Source: Sphingomonadales bacterium UBA1936 (GTDB taxonomy: Bacteria; Pseudomonadota; Alphaproteobacteria; Sphingomonadales; Sphingomonadaceae). From it: a stretch of 6,544 nucleotides of DNA. The stretch lies in NCBI GenBank assembly GCA_002336985.1, contig DDFE01000184.1, positions 23,580 through 30,123 of the forward strand, read 5' to 3'. This document shows positions 1 to 6,003 of this stretch, in pieces (position 1 is the first letter of the stretch; each line of letters begins with the position of its first letter). The translations under genes were made by a program, and so were the position numbers. The notes beneath the pieces are model-generated. The model was not told the origin of the DNA. It worked only from the letters and a program-made list of their open reading frames with translations, and did no database searches.

Positions 1-797
1 GGCGCGGCAAAGAAGTCGAAGATCACCGACAGCGCGGCTTCCCGAGGCTCGGACGCGAAACTTCGCAGATGCGCGACCGACTTGCGCTGGCCGGGTTCAA
101 GGTCCGCATCAAGGTCGGCAGGCGGCAGGTCGCCCAGCTCGACGACCGGCGCCGCACGCTCCAGATGCCCGAGTTCGCCAAGTTCCTTGGGCGTCATCGC
201 TATCTGGTGCGGCCCGCGACGTCCAAGGATCGTGACAGACGACAGCTTCGCATCCTTCAACGCGTCGAGCGAATGCGCTGCGATATCCGATCCGGCGAAC
301 TCCACTGTCGTCTTCGACAGAATGCGCGCCACGTCGAGCGCGACATTGCCGTTCCCGATGACCACCGCCCCCGCCCCATCGAGCGGCGGCGCAAGGTCTG
401 CGAAGTCGGGATGACCGTTGTACCAGCCGACGAACGCCGCGGAGCCATAGACGCCCGGCAAGTCTGCGCCTGGAATATCAAGGCGACGGTCGGCGGGGGC
501 ACCGGTCGCAAGCACCACGGCATCGTACGCGCGGGTCAATTCTTCGATCGTGACATCCTGCCCCACGGACACACCGCCGACGAACCGCGCGTTGGGGGCC
601 AGGTTCACCGCCTCGTACCGCCGCTGCACGGCCTTGATCGATTGATGGTCGGGCGCGACGCCCGATCGGATCAGCCCGTATGGGACGGGCAAGCGGTCGA
701 TGATGTCGATCCGCACATCGTCCCCGAACGCTTTTTGTGCCGCTTCGGCTGTATAATAGCCCGCCGGGCCAGATCCCACGATCGCGATATGTCGCAC
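1..797 (-). CDS. ferredoxin--NADP(+) reductase, adrenodoxin-reductase type (partial, C-terminus beyond left edge)
   Basis: Cytoplasmic flavoprotein that moves electrons between NADPH and a ferredoxin through FAD. Only the first 265 residues are in the window; family members usually have about 430-460. The N-terminus carries the FAD dinucleotide-binding motif GSGPAG (residues 8-13), followed by the family-typical RLPVPYGLIRSGVAPDH (35-51). A second nucleotide-binding loop, VIGNGNVALDVAR (146-158), is the NADP site, and GRRGPHQ (192-198) follows it. This combination points to the adrenodoxin reductase/FprA group rather than the plant-type FNR fold. I chose the GTG at 797 because GGAGGG (803-808) lies 5 bases upstream. 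An in-frame ATG at 821 would add eight residues (MPEKRRDA) but has no visible ribosome binding site. The gene is transcribed away from ctrA and shares its upstream region. The physiological ferredoxin partner cannot be inferred here. Confidence 0.9.
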   Translation of the reverse strand, partial: MRHIAIVGSGPAGYYTAEAAQKAFGDDVRIDIIDRLPVPYGLIRSGVAPDHQSIKAVQRRYEAVNLAPNARFVGGVSVGQDVTIEELTRAYDAVVLATGAPADRRLDIPGADLPGVYGSAAFVGWYNGHPDFADLAPPLDGAGAVVIGNGNVALDVARILSKTTVEFAGSDIAAHSLDALKDAKLSSVTILGRRGPHQIAMTPKELGELGHLERAAPVVELGDLPPADLDADLEPGQRKSVAHLRSFASEPREAALSVIFDFFAA

Positions 798-802
798 GGC
801 AT

Positions 803-808
803 CCCTCC
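803..808 (-). promoter_or_regulatory. Shine-Dalgarno sequence of the reductase gene
   Basis: On the minus strand this reads GGAGGG, with a 5-base gap to the GTG start at 797. It decides the start: the alternative in-frame ATG at 821 lies upstream of it and has no purine-rich stretch of its own. Confidence 0.7.
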
Positions 809-875
809 GCTTTTCGGGCATTGTGCGGCGGGTGACGGGGCGTGTCGAGGCCAATTGCAAATGCTCTTGGTGGCC

Positions 876-880
876 GAATC
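876..880. promoter_or_regulatory. GANTC site (candidate CcrM methylation site) in the ctrA control region
   Basis: The sequence GAATC occurs here, about 50 bases upstream of the CtrA box and followed closely by TTAA (882-885). In Caulobacter, the methylation state of a GANTC site in the ctrA P1 promoter ties ctrA transcription to passage of the replication fork. Whether this site acts the same way is inference. GANTC also occurs inside several genes in this window, so its presence alone is weak evidence. Confidence 0.35.
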
Positions 881-929
881 GTTAAGGCGCGATCGCTACA
901 GACCATCGTAAGCCACGCATTTTGGCGCA

Positions 930-946
930 TTAACTCTGAATTAACC
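930..946 (+). promoter_or_regulatory. CtrA-binding box upstream of ctrA
   Basis: The sequence TTAACTCTGAATTAACC matches the CtrA consensus TTAA-N7-TTAA exactly, with both half-sites intact (930-933 and 941-944) and extended to TTAAC at each. It lies about 100 bases upstream of the ctrA start. A reverse-oriented half-site (GGTTAA, 968-973) follows. TTAA is very rare in this GC-rich window: I found only four copies, all between 882 and 973. The likely role is autoregulation by phosphorylated CtrA; whether it activates or represses cannot be read from the sequence. It could also influence the divergent reductase gene. Confidence 0.75.
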
Positions 947-967
947 TTTTCCCTTCATCTGGCATTT

Positions 968-973
968 GGTTAA
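968..973 (-). promoter_or_regulatory. candidate CtrA half-site (TTAACC on the minus strand)
   Basis: GGTTAA on the plus strand reads TTAACC on the minus strand, the half-site form also present at 941-946 in the full box. The two face each other across 21 bases. CtrA half-sites are known to act at some promoters, but this one has no partner half at the standard 7-base gap. Confidence 0.3.
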
Positions 974-1046
974 TAACGCTGTCGTGCGCGGTATGCCGTA
1001 TGGTTTGCCGCGGGGGCAGGGGGCACATGGCGAAGGGGCCAATAGC

Positions 1047-1748
1047 ATGCGCGTTTTGTTGATCGAAGACGAGCCGACAACGGCAAAAGCCATTGAACTG
1101 ATGCTCACTTCGGAAGGCTTCAACGTCTACACCACCGACCTGGGCGAAGAGGGCTTGGACCTCGGCAAGCTCTATGACTACGACATCATCTGCCTCGACC
1201 TGAACCTGCCGGACATGCACGGCTATGACGTGCTGAAGCGCCTGCGCGTGGCCAAGGTGCAGACGCCGGTCCTGATCCTGTCGGGCATCAACGAAATGGA
1301 TTCCAAGGTGCGCTCGTTCGGCTTCGGAGCCGACGATTACGTCACCAAGCCCTTCCACCGCGACGAACTCGTCGCCCGCATCCACGCCGTGGTGCGCCGC
1401 TCGAAGGGTCACTCGCAGTCGGTCATCCGTACCGGCAAGCTGGCGGTCAACCTCGATGCCAAGACCGTCGAAGTCGACGGCAGCCGCGTCCACCTGACCG
1501 GCAAGGAATATGCGATGCTCGAGCTGCTTTCGCTGCGCAAGGGCACGACGCTGACCAAGGAAATGTTCCTGAACCACCTGTACGGCGGCATGGACGAACC
1601 CGAACTCAAGATCATCGACGTCTTCATCTGCAAGCTGCGCAAGAAGCTCGCTCTTGCCTGCGGCGGCGACAACTACATCGAAACCGTCTGGGGCCGCGGC
1701 TATGTGCTGCGCGAAGTCGACGACATGGCGATCGCAGCGGTCGCCTGA
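1047..1748 (+). CDS. ctrA: CtrA, cell-cycle response regulator transcription factor
   Basis: OmpR/PhoB-type response regulator of 233 residues, close to the 231 of Caulobacter CtrA. The receiver domain covers about residues 1-118: acidic pocket E7-D8, phosphoacceptor D51 (LDLNLPDMHGYD), conserved S79 and K101 (TKPF). The winged-helix DNA-binding domain spans about 125-224, with the CtrA-typical LTGKEYAMLELLSLRKGTTLTK in its N-terminal half and the recognition-helix region IIDVFICKLRKKL. In alphaproteobacteria CtrA controls cell division, motility and differentiation genes, and is phosphorylated through the CckA-ChpT relay. The C-terminus ends in IAAVA, a small hydrophobic tail compatible with ClpXP-dependent turnover as in Caulobacter (inference). 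I chose the ATG at 1047 because AAGGGG (1033-1038) precedes it by 8 bases and the receiver domain begins at once. A longer in-frame start at 966 would add 27 unrelated residues and overlap the regulatory region. Confidence 0.97.
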   Translation: MRVLLIEDEPTTAKAIELMLTSEGFNVYTTDLGEEGLDLGKLYDYDIICLDLNLPDMHGYDVLKRLRVAKVQTPVLILSGINEMDSKVRSFGFGADDYVTKPFHRDELVARIHAVVRRSKGHSQSVIRTGKLAVNLDAKTVEVDGSRVHLTGKEYAMLELLSLRKGTTLTKEMFLNHLYGGMDEPELKIIDVFICKLRKKLALACGGDNYIETVWGRGYVLREVDDMAIAAVA

Positions 1749-1770
1749 CACCTTCCTGTCCGTAACGTCC

Positions 1771-1809
1771 CAAAAACGGCCGCGCCCTATAAAGGCGCGG
1801 CCGTTTTTG
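1771..1809 (+). terminator. intrinsic terminator after ctrA
   Basis: A perfect 16-bp inverted repeat (1771-1786 pairing with 1794-1809) surrounds a 7-base loop (CTATAAA). The core is GC-rich (CGGCCGCGCC) and the right arm ends in a run of five T. The hairpin begins 22 bases after the ctrA stop codon. Because the left arm starts with five A, it could also stop transcription from the opposite direction. It separates ctrA from the lipoprotein gene downstream. Confidence 0.92.
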
Positions 1810-1811
1810 CG

Positions 1812-1839
1812 TTGACGCCATCGGCGGCTGATGTAGCAA
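1812..1839 (+). promoter_or_regulatory. possible promoter of the lipoprotein-slam unit
   Basis: TTGACG (1812-1817) matches five of six bases of a -35 element. After a 16-base spacer comes TAGCAA (1834-1839), a poor match to a -10 element. The location fits: directly after the ctrA terminator and about 50 bases before the GTG start. Sphingomonad promoters diverge from the E. coli consensus, so this is only a candidate. Confidence 0.3.
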
Positions 1840-1874
1840 AGCCCTTGAACGGCCGGGCAAAATCCAGCGCGGCC

Positions 1875-1883
1875 AAAGGGGGG
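1875..1883 (+). promoter_or_regulatory. Shine-Dalgarno sequence of the lipoprotein gene
   Basis: AAAGGGGGG ends 4 bases before the GTG at 1888. It supports that codon as the start and so places a complete lipoprotein signal peptide at the N-terminus. Confidence 0.6.
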
Positions 1884-1887
1884 TTGC

Positions 1888-3720
1888 GTGAATCGATCGG
1901 CCGTGTCGCTGCTCGCGATGAGCATGGTCTTGTCCCTGAGCGCATGCGGAGGAGATGGCGCCGGCGCCGTTGGCTCCACGCCGACACCCCCGGCTTCGCC
2001 GCCCTCTGCCCCGACCCCGCCTCCTTCGACCGCGAATGCCGACCTGATGACGCTCGCGCTCAGCGAAAGCTTCACGAACGATGCGGCAACCGGCAGCGCG
2101 AATTATCCGACGACCGGCGCCAGCGGCACCGCGACATCTGCGAACGCGACGGTCTCGGTCGTCTATGACGCCACCAGCCGTACCTACACCATCACCAACG
2201 GTGCGCGTTCGCAGGGATTTGCCCAGGGTGAAATCGACGCCGCGACGAGCAACGCCCGCATTACCGTGTTCAAGAAGACGAGCGGGACCACCACTGATAC
2301 GCTGACGCTGACCAAGCCGGGCACGTCCGGCACGTTGACCTATCGTTATGTCGGTGGCGGCTTCTGGCAGCGGACGATCAACGGATCAAACGCCATCAGC
2401 GGCGACTTCGACGCCTTCACATATGGCGTCGAAACGCTCGATGGCGCCATCGTACGCACGGGCGGCGCCAGCTACGACGTCGACCTGCTGGGCGTCGTCG
2501 CGCGGCCCGACACGCTCTACAGCCTTGGCGGATCGGGGCGGCTCACGGCGAATTTCTTCGACGGGCAGATCACCGGGACCAGCTTCAACGGCGCGCGTGA
2601 GACCCGCGCGGATAACGGCTTTCCGGGCCGCCAGGGCGACTGGCAGTTCACTGGTGCGCTGTCGAGCGGCCAGAACGCCATCACCGGCACAATGACGCTG
2701 TACCACAATTCGACCGCGCCACTGGGCGGCCCCGCACGGGGACGCTTCTACGGCCCGGGCATGGATGAGATCGGCATCGCGTTCCAGGGATCGGCCGCGG
2801 ACGGTAGCCGGGTCGTCGGCACGCTGACGGGCCGCAAGGGAACAGGAAGCATTGCGGGCGACAACCCGTCGCTGGTCAACCTCCAGTTCGACCAGACGTT
2901 CTCCGGCACCTCGGTCGGGCGCTATTATCCGGTCAATTCGACGACCGGCGCGCAGAGCGGCGACGACACGCTTCGGACCGATCAGGGATTGAGGATCGCA
3001 TATCGTTCCGGAACACAGTCGTTTGCGGTCGTCGATTCGGGCACCGACCTGGGCGTCTATGGCGCGGCGAACCTGCTGGGCGCCGAAAGCAGCGCACGCT
3101 ATGCCGTATATGAACTGCGCAACGGGTCGACCGTATCGAAGCTCGCGCTCTACAAATCGGGCAGCGGGAACGACGAATTCGCGCTGACCTATGCCAGCTT
3201 CGCCAAATGGCAGCGGACGCAACCGTCCGTGCTTCCGGGGCAGACGGACGGACGCACGGCCTATCTTGCGTTCGGTATCCTGACACCCAATGCCGCGATT
3301 CCGCGCACTGGTACGGCGCGGTACGATGGCATCGCCCGCGGCGAGGCGCAGCCGGGTCCGGGCAGCCCGTTGCCCTTGCTGGCGGTTGAGGGAACCGCGC
3401 GCCTCGATTTCAATTTCGCCGCGGCGATGTTCGGCGGGTCGATGGCGCTGACCGGCGTCAATCCCGCCAACGCATCGCGCACGGACCTGGGGACGTTCAC
3501 TTTCACCAACGGCATCCTGACGTCCGGCAGCGGATTTGCGCAGCAGGGCAATTTCTATGGCGATATCAACGGCAACAACGGCAATCGCCTGAGCGGATAC
3601 CTGATGGGGCCGAATGCCGAAGAACTAGCCGCAACCTTCTCCTCGACCATGCTGACGCCCGGCACCAACGCCTTCGGCGGGTATGTGCAGGGTGCTATCG
3701 TCGCGAAGAAGACGCCCTGA
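1888..3720 (+). CDS. two-lobed TbpB-like surface lipoprotein, predicted Slam substrate
   Basis: Predicted outer-membrane lipoprotein of 610 residues. A signal peptide with a lipobox ends in LSAC, with C20 as the lipidated cysteine. No aspartate follows at +2, which fits outer-membrane sorting. Residues 23-50 form a Gly/Pro/Ser/Thr-rich tether (TPTPPASPPSAPTPPPST). The rest looks like two copies of a handle-plus-barrel unit, roughly 52-317 and 325-608. Paired landmarks include LTYRYVGGGFWQRT (150-163) with LTYASFAKWQRT (433-444), GAIVRTGGASYD (186-197) with AAIPRTGTARYD (469-480), and GRFYGPGMDEIGIAF (285-299) with GYLMGPNAEELAATF (570-584). The C-terminus GGYVQGAIVAKK resembles the closing strands of transferrin-binding-protein-like barrels. 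TbpB itself has two such lobes. The next gene, 8 bases on, encodes a Slam-family protein, so surface display by that protein is the likely fate. The ligand is unknown: no TonB-dependent receptor or heme/iron gene is visible, and transferrin binding should not be assumed. Confidence 0.85.
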   Translation: MNRSAVSLLAMSMVLSLSACGGDGAGAVGSTPTPPASPPSAPTPPPSTANADLMTLALSESFTNDAATGSANYPTTGASGTATSANATVSVVYDATSRTYTITNGARSQGFAQGEIDAATSNARITVFKKTSGTTTDTLTLTKPGTSGTLTYRYVGGGFWQRTINGSNAISGDFDAFTYGVETLDGAIVRTGGASYDVDLLGVVARPDTLYSLGGSGRLTANFFDGQITGTSFNGARETRADNGFPGRQGDWQFTGALSSGQNAITGTMTLYHNSTAPLGGPARGRFYGPGMDEIGIAFQGSAADGSRVVGTLTGRKGTGSIAGDNPSLVNLQFDQTFSGTSVGRYYPVNSTTGAQSGDDTLRTDQGLRIAYRSGTQSFAVVDSGTDLGVYGAANLLGAESSARYAVYELRNGSTVSKLALYKSGSGNDEFALTYASFAKWQRTQPSVLPGQTDGRTAYLAFGILTPNAAIPRTGTARYDGIARGEAQPGPGSPLPLLAVEGTARLDFNFAAAMFGGSMALTGVNPANASRTDLGTFTFTNGILTSGSGFAQQGNFYGDINGNNGNRLSGYLMGPNAEELAATFSSTMLTPGTNAFGGYVQGAIVAKKTP

Positions 3721-3728
3721 CGATCCCT

Positions 3729-5018
3729 GTGCTTCTGGCGATATTGGCAATGGCGGCAGCTGCCCCGGGCAATCCCGGGACGGCGGAGCAGTTATCGGCG
3801 GGCGGCGTGTTCCAGCGCGCCGACGAAGCAATCGCCGCGGGGCGCGATCCCGATGCGGAGGCGATGTACCGGGCACTGGCAGCCGACCCCGATGTCGAGG
3901 TGCGGACCGAAGCACGGTTCCGCCTCGGCCGGCTGCTCGCGGCGCGCGGGCGCCTGACCGACGCGGCGGTCCAGTTCCGCGCGATCCTCGACGAAAAACC
4001 GGAAGCGCAAAGCGTCCGGCTGGAACTCGCCGCCGTCCTTGCGCGCATCGGCGACCTGCCCGCCGCACGCCGTACATTGCGCCAGGCGCAAGCTGGCGGG
4101 CTGCCACCCGATGTCGCGTTACTTGTCGATCAATATTCGACCGCGCTCCGTTCGCTGAAGCCGTTCGGCGCCTCGTTCGAGGTCGCCCTCGCGCCCAGCA
4201 CGAACATCAATCGCGCAACGACCAGCACGACGCTCGACACCATCATCGCGCCATTCGACCTGTCGGACGATGCCCGCGCGCAATCGGGCGTCGGCGCCAG
4301 GCTGGGCGGCCAGGCCTGGCTAAACGCTCCGCTATCGTCCGCCGTCCGTGCGACGTTCCGGGTTTCCGGCCAAGCGAACCTGTACCGCGAAAGCCGGTTC
4401 GACGACGTGATCGCCGCGACCGAGGCAGGTATCGAATATTATCACGGGCGATCCCGCATCCGTCCGGTCGTGAGCGCCAGCACGCGATGGTTCGGCGGGG
4501 AACCCTATGCGACGACGCTGGGTGGCGGCATCAACTGGACGCGGCAGGTCGGGCGGCGTGCGCAGGTCGAAGTGGAATTCAACGCGGCGGATGCCGATTA
4601 CCGGAACGACCTTCAGAACGGCCAGATCTATGATGCCAGTATCGCCGCCGAACGTGCATTCGGCACACGAGGTGGCGGCCGGGTAACGCTCAGCGCCCAG
4701 CGGCAGACCGCAGCCGATCCGGCCTATGCGACCGCATCGGGTGGAATCACGCTGCTCGGCTGGCGAGAAGCGGGGAACACGACGGTGTTCGCGACCCTTG
4801 CCCTATTGCGGCTCGAGGCCGATGAGCGCCTCATATTGCTGCCGGATCGCCGGAAGGACTGGACCTTTCGCGCCAGCGGCGGACTCAGTTGGCGGCGATG
4901 GCGGCCCCTAGGCTTTGCACCGGTGGTTCGCCTGAGCTTCGAACGCAACGCATCGACGAGCGCACTTTACGATTATCGCCGATTCGGTGCCGATTTCGGG
5001 CTGACGCGCGCCTTTTGA
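3729..5018 (+). CDS. Slam-family surface lipoprotein assembly modifier (DUF560 barrel)
   Basis: Outer-membrane protein of 429 residues, predicted to help move the upstream lipoprotein to the cell surface. A short hydrophobic N-terminus (LLAILAMAAAA) serves as the signal peptide. Residues about 28-120 are helical and TPR-like (repeated A-x-x-x-Y/F-R-A-L/I-L patterns, RFRLGRLLAARGRLTDAA at 63-80). The barrel runs from about 146 to the end. It opens with FEVALAPSTNINRAT (150-164), a landmark of the Slam/DUF560 family, and closes with RLSFERNASTSALYDYRRFG and a terminal TRAF. Ending in phenylalanine is typical of BAM-assembled barrels. The GTG at 3729 is the only usual start before the hydrophobic stretch, but it lacks a clear ribosome binding site and leaves no positive charge in front of the signal core. 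Translational coupling to the lipoprotein stop codon, or a CTG start at 3717 overlapping that stop, are alternatives. Slams are known from Neisseria and other Proteobacteria; the pairing here supports the assignment. Confidence 0.87.
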   Translation: MLLAILAMAAAAPGNPGTAEQLSAGGVFQRADEAIAAGRDPDAEAMYRALAADPDVEVRTEARFRLGRLLAARGRLTDAAVQFRAILDEKPEAQSVRLELAAVLARIGDLPAARRTLRQAQAGGLPPDVALLVDQYSTALRSLKPFGASFEVALAPSTNINRATTSTTLDTIIAPFDLSDDARAQSGVGARLGGQAWLNAPLSSAVRATFRVSGQANLYRESRFDDVIAATEAGIEYYHGRSRIRPVVSASTRWFGGEPYATTLGGGINWTRQVGRRAQVEVEFNAADADYRNDLQNGQIYDASIAAERAFGTRGGGRVTLSAQRQTAADPAYATASGGITLLGWREAGNTTVFATLALLRLEADERLILLPDRRKDWTFRASGGLSWRRWRPLGFAPVVRLSFERNASTSALYDYRRFGADFGLTRAF

Positions 5019-5031
5019 TCGGTAGCGCCGC

Positions 5032-5856
5032 TCACTGCTCCGTCATGGAAAAGTATCCGATCGGAGTTCTGCCCGTTGCACGGCGCCGATCGAGCCATGA
5101 GGCGGCATTGGTTGCGGAAAATACGTCGCGCTTTGCGCCTTCGAGGTAAAGGCATGAAAGCGTGTTCGTCCGGTGCGCGCCCGTATCCACGCCGATGCGG
5201 TTCGCCCTGATCTCGACGCCGATGCTTTCGCTATGGCCGTGGACGACGACGGCGCCGTGATCCCTTTCCGAATGGAGAAAATCGTCCCGGATCCACATCA
5301 GGTCGTCGCGGTTCTGGCGATCCAGCCTGATGCCTGGCCGGACGCCTGCGTGGCAGAAGAAATAATCGCCTGAGCGCACTGACATCGGCAGTTCGCGCAA
5401 CCACTGGACGATGTCGGCCGGAATCGCCGCGCGCAGATGCTGGCCGAGCAATCCCGGCGGATCATCCGTTTCCGGTAACGCAATGCCGAAGCTGGCAAGC
5501 GTCGCGATGCCGCCATAGTCCAGCCAGGGCTGTTCCACCTCGTCGTCGCCGTCGATCATCCGCAGCAACATCTCCTCATGGTTGCCGCGCAGGACCAGGA
5601 GGCGTTTCGTATATTGCTGCGCGGCGATCAGGAACCGCATGATCCGGGCCGACTCGGGACCGCGATCGATGACATCGCCCAGCAGGACGATCTTCGGTTT
5701 TCCCAGTCCGGGCTGCCGCGCACTGTGCATTTCGATCATGTCGAGCAGGTTGCGCAACAGGTCGTAGCGTCCGTGCACGTCGCCTATCGCATAAATGCGC
5801 TCGCCTACCGCCGTGCAGGCAGGCACACCTGTTTTGTTACGAAATCGCAACGACAT
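5032..5856 (-). CDS. PPP-family metallophosphoesterase (serine/threonine protein phosphatase-like)
   Basis: Cytoplasmic two-metal phosphoesterase of 274 residues; no signal peptide or membrane segment is seen. The PPP motifs appear in order: GDVHGRYD (25-32), GDVIDRGPES (60-69), LRGNHEE (89-95), FCHAG (167-171) and VHGHS (205-209). These supply the expected metal and phosphate ligands (D26, H28, D61, N92, H169, H208, plus R65 and R90). Bacterial relatives include PrpA/PphA-type protein phosphatases and Ap4A-hydrolase-like enzymes; the substrate cannot be decided here. I chose the ATG at 5856 because family members begin shortly before the GDxHG motif. GGAG lies upstream but only 2 bases from the ATG, closer than usual. 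A TTG at 5940 would add 28 residues but has no ribosome binding site and would run through the tandem repeat at 5887-5912. The gene converges on slam with only 13 bases between the stop codons. Confidence 0.9.
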   Translation of the reverse strand: MSLRFRNKTGVPACTAVGERIYAIGDVHGRYDLLRNLLDMIEMHSARQPGLGKPKIVLLGDVIDRGPESARIMRFLIAAQQYTKRLLVLRGNHEEMLLRMIDGDDEVEQPWLDYGGIATLASFGIALPETDDPPGLLGQHLRAAIPADIVQWLRELPMSVRSGDYFFCHAGVRPGIRLDRQNRDDLMWIRDDFLHSERDHGAVVVHGHSESIGVEIRANRIGVDTGAHRTNTLSCLYLEGAKRDVFSATNAASWLDRRRATGRTPIGYFSMTEQ

Positions 5857-5886
5857 AGCTCCAGAGACGGATGACTGGTCCCGTAA

Positions 5887-5912
5887 AACGAGCGTATCGA
5901 ACGGGCGTATCG
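5887..5912. repeat. tandem 13-bp direct repeat in a divergent intergenic region
   Basis: Two abutting copies, AACGAGCGTATCG (5887-5899) and AACGGGCGTATCG (5900-5912), are identical at 12 of 13 positions. They lie 31 bases upstream of the phosphoesterase start and about 90 bases upstream of the ATP-grasp start, in a 147-base region that otherwise shows no feature I can support. A role as a regulator-binding site is possible but unproven. Confidence 0.55.
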
Positions 5913-6003
5913 ATGGGCAGCCGCTATGCGCGCGCGGCAATCCCGCTTTGGAACATCGCTATCCCTCTTGTGCACTGCATCAAAGCCCTGCAGTCTGTCG
6001 CCA

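Noticed and set aside
69..911. Open reading frame of 280 codons on the plus strand
   Set aside because: It is antisense to the reductase gene, whose FAD and NADP motifs are unmistakable. Its arginine-rich translation has no recognisable domain and looks like a GC-rich shadow frame.
966..1046. N-terminal extension of CtrA from a start at 966
   Set aside because: The extra 27 residues have no counterpart in CtrA proteins, and a good Shine-Dalgarno sequence precedes the ATG at 1047.
930..2075. Open reading frame of 381 codons on the minus strand
   Set aside because: It runs antisense through all of ctrA, the terminator and the start of the lipoprotein gene. Its translation shows no domain, and it would have to cross a strong bidirectional hairpin.
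2386..3222. Open reading frame of 278 codons on the minus strand
   Set aside because: It lies wholly inside the lipoprotein gene in antisense and has no family features. Such frames are common opposite GC-rich genes.
3683..4633. Open reading frame of 316 codons on the plus strand in another frame of slam
   Set aside because: The translation is extremely rich in arginine and proline, typical of a shifted GC-rich frame, while the overlapping Slam frame has clear family motifs.
5019..5031. Possible terminator between the convergent slam and phosphoesterase genes
   Set aside because: The gap is 13 bases and I could find no convincing hairpin with a T-run there.
5950..5970. GGAAC resembling the -35 element of an EcfG (general stress) promoter upstream of the ATP-grasp gene
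   Set aside because: No CGTT-type -10 element follows at the expected distance, so the match is only five bases.
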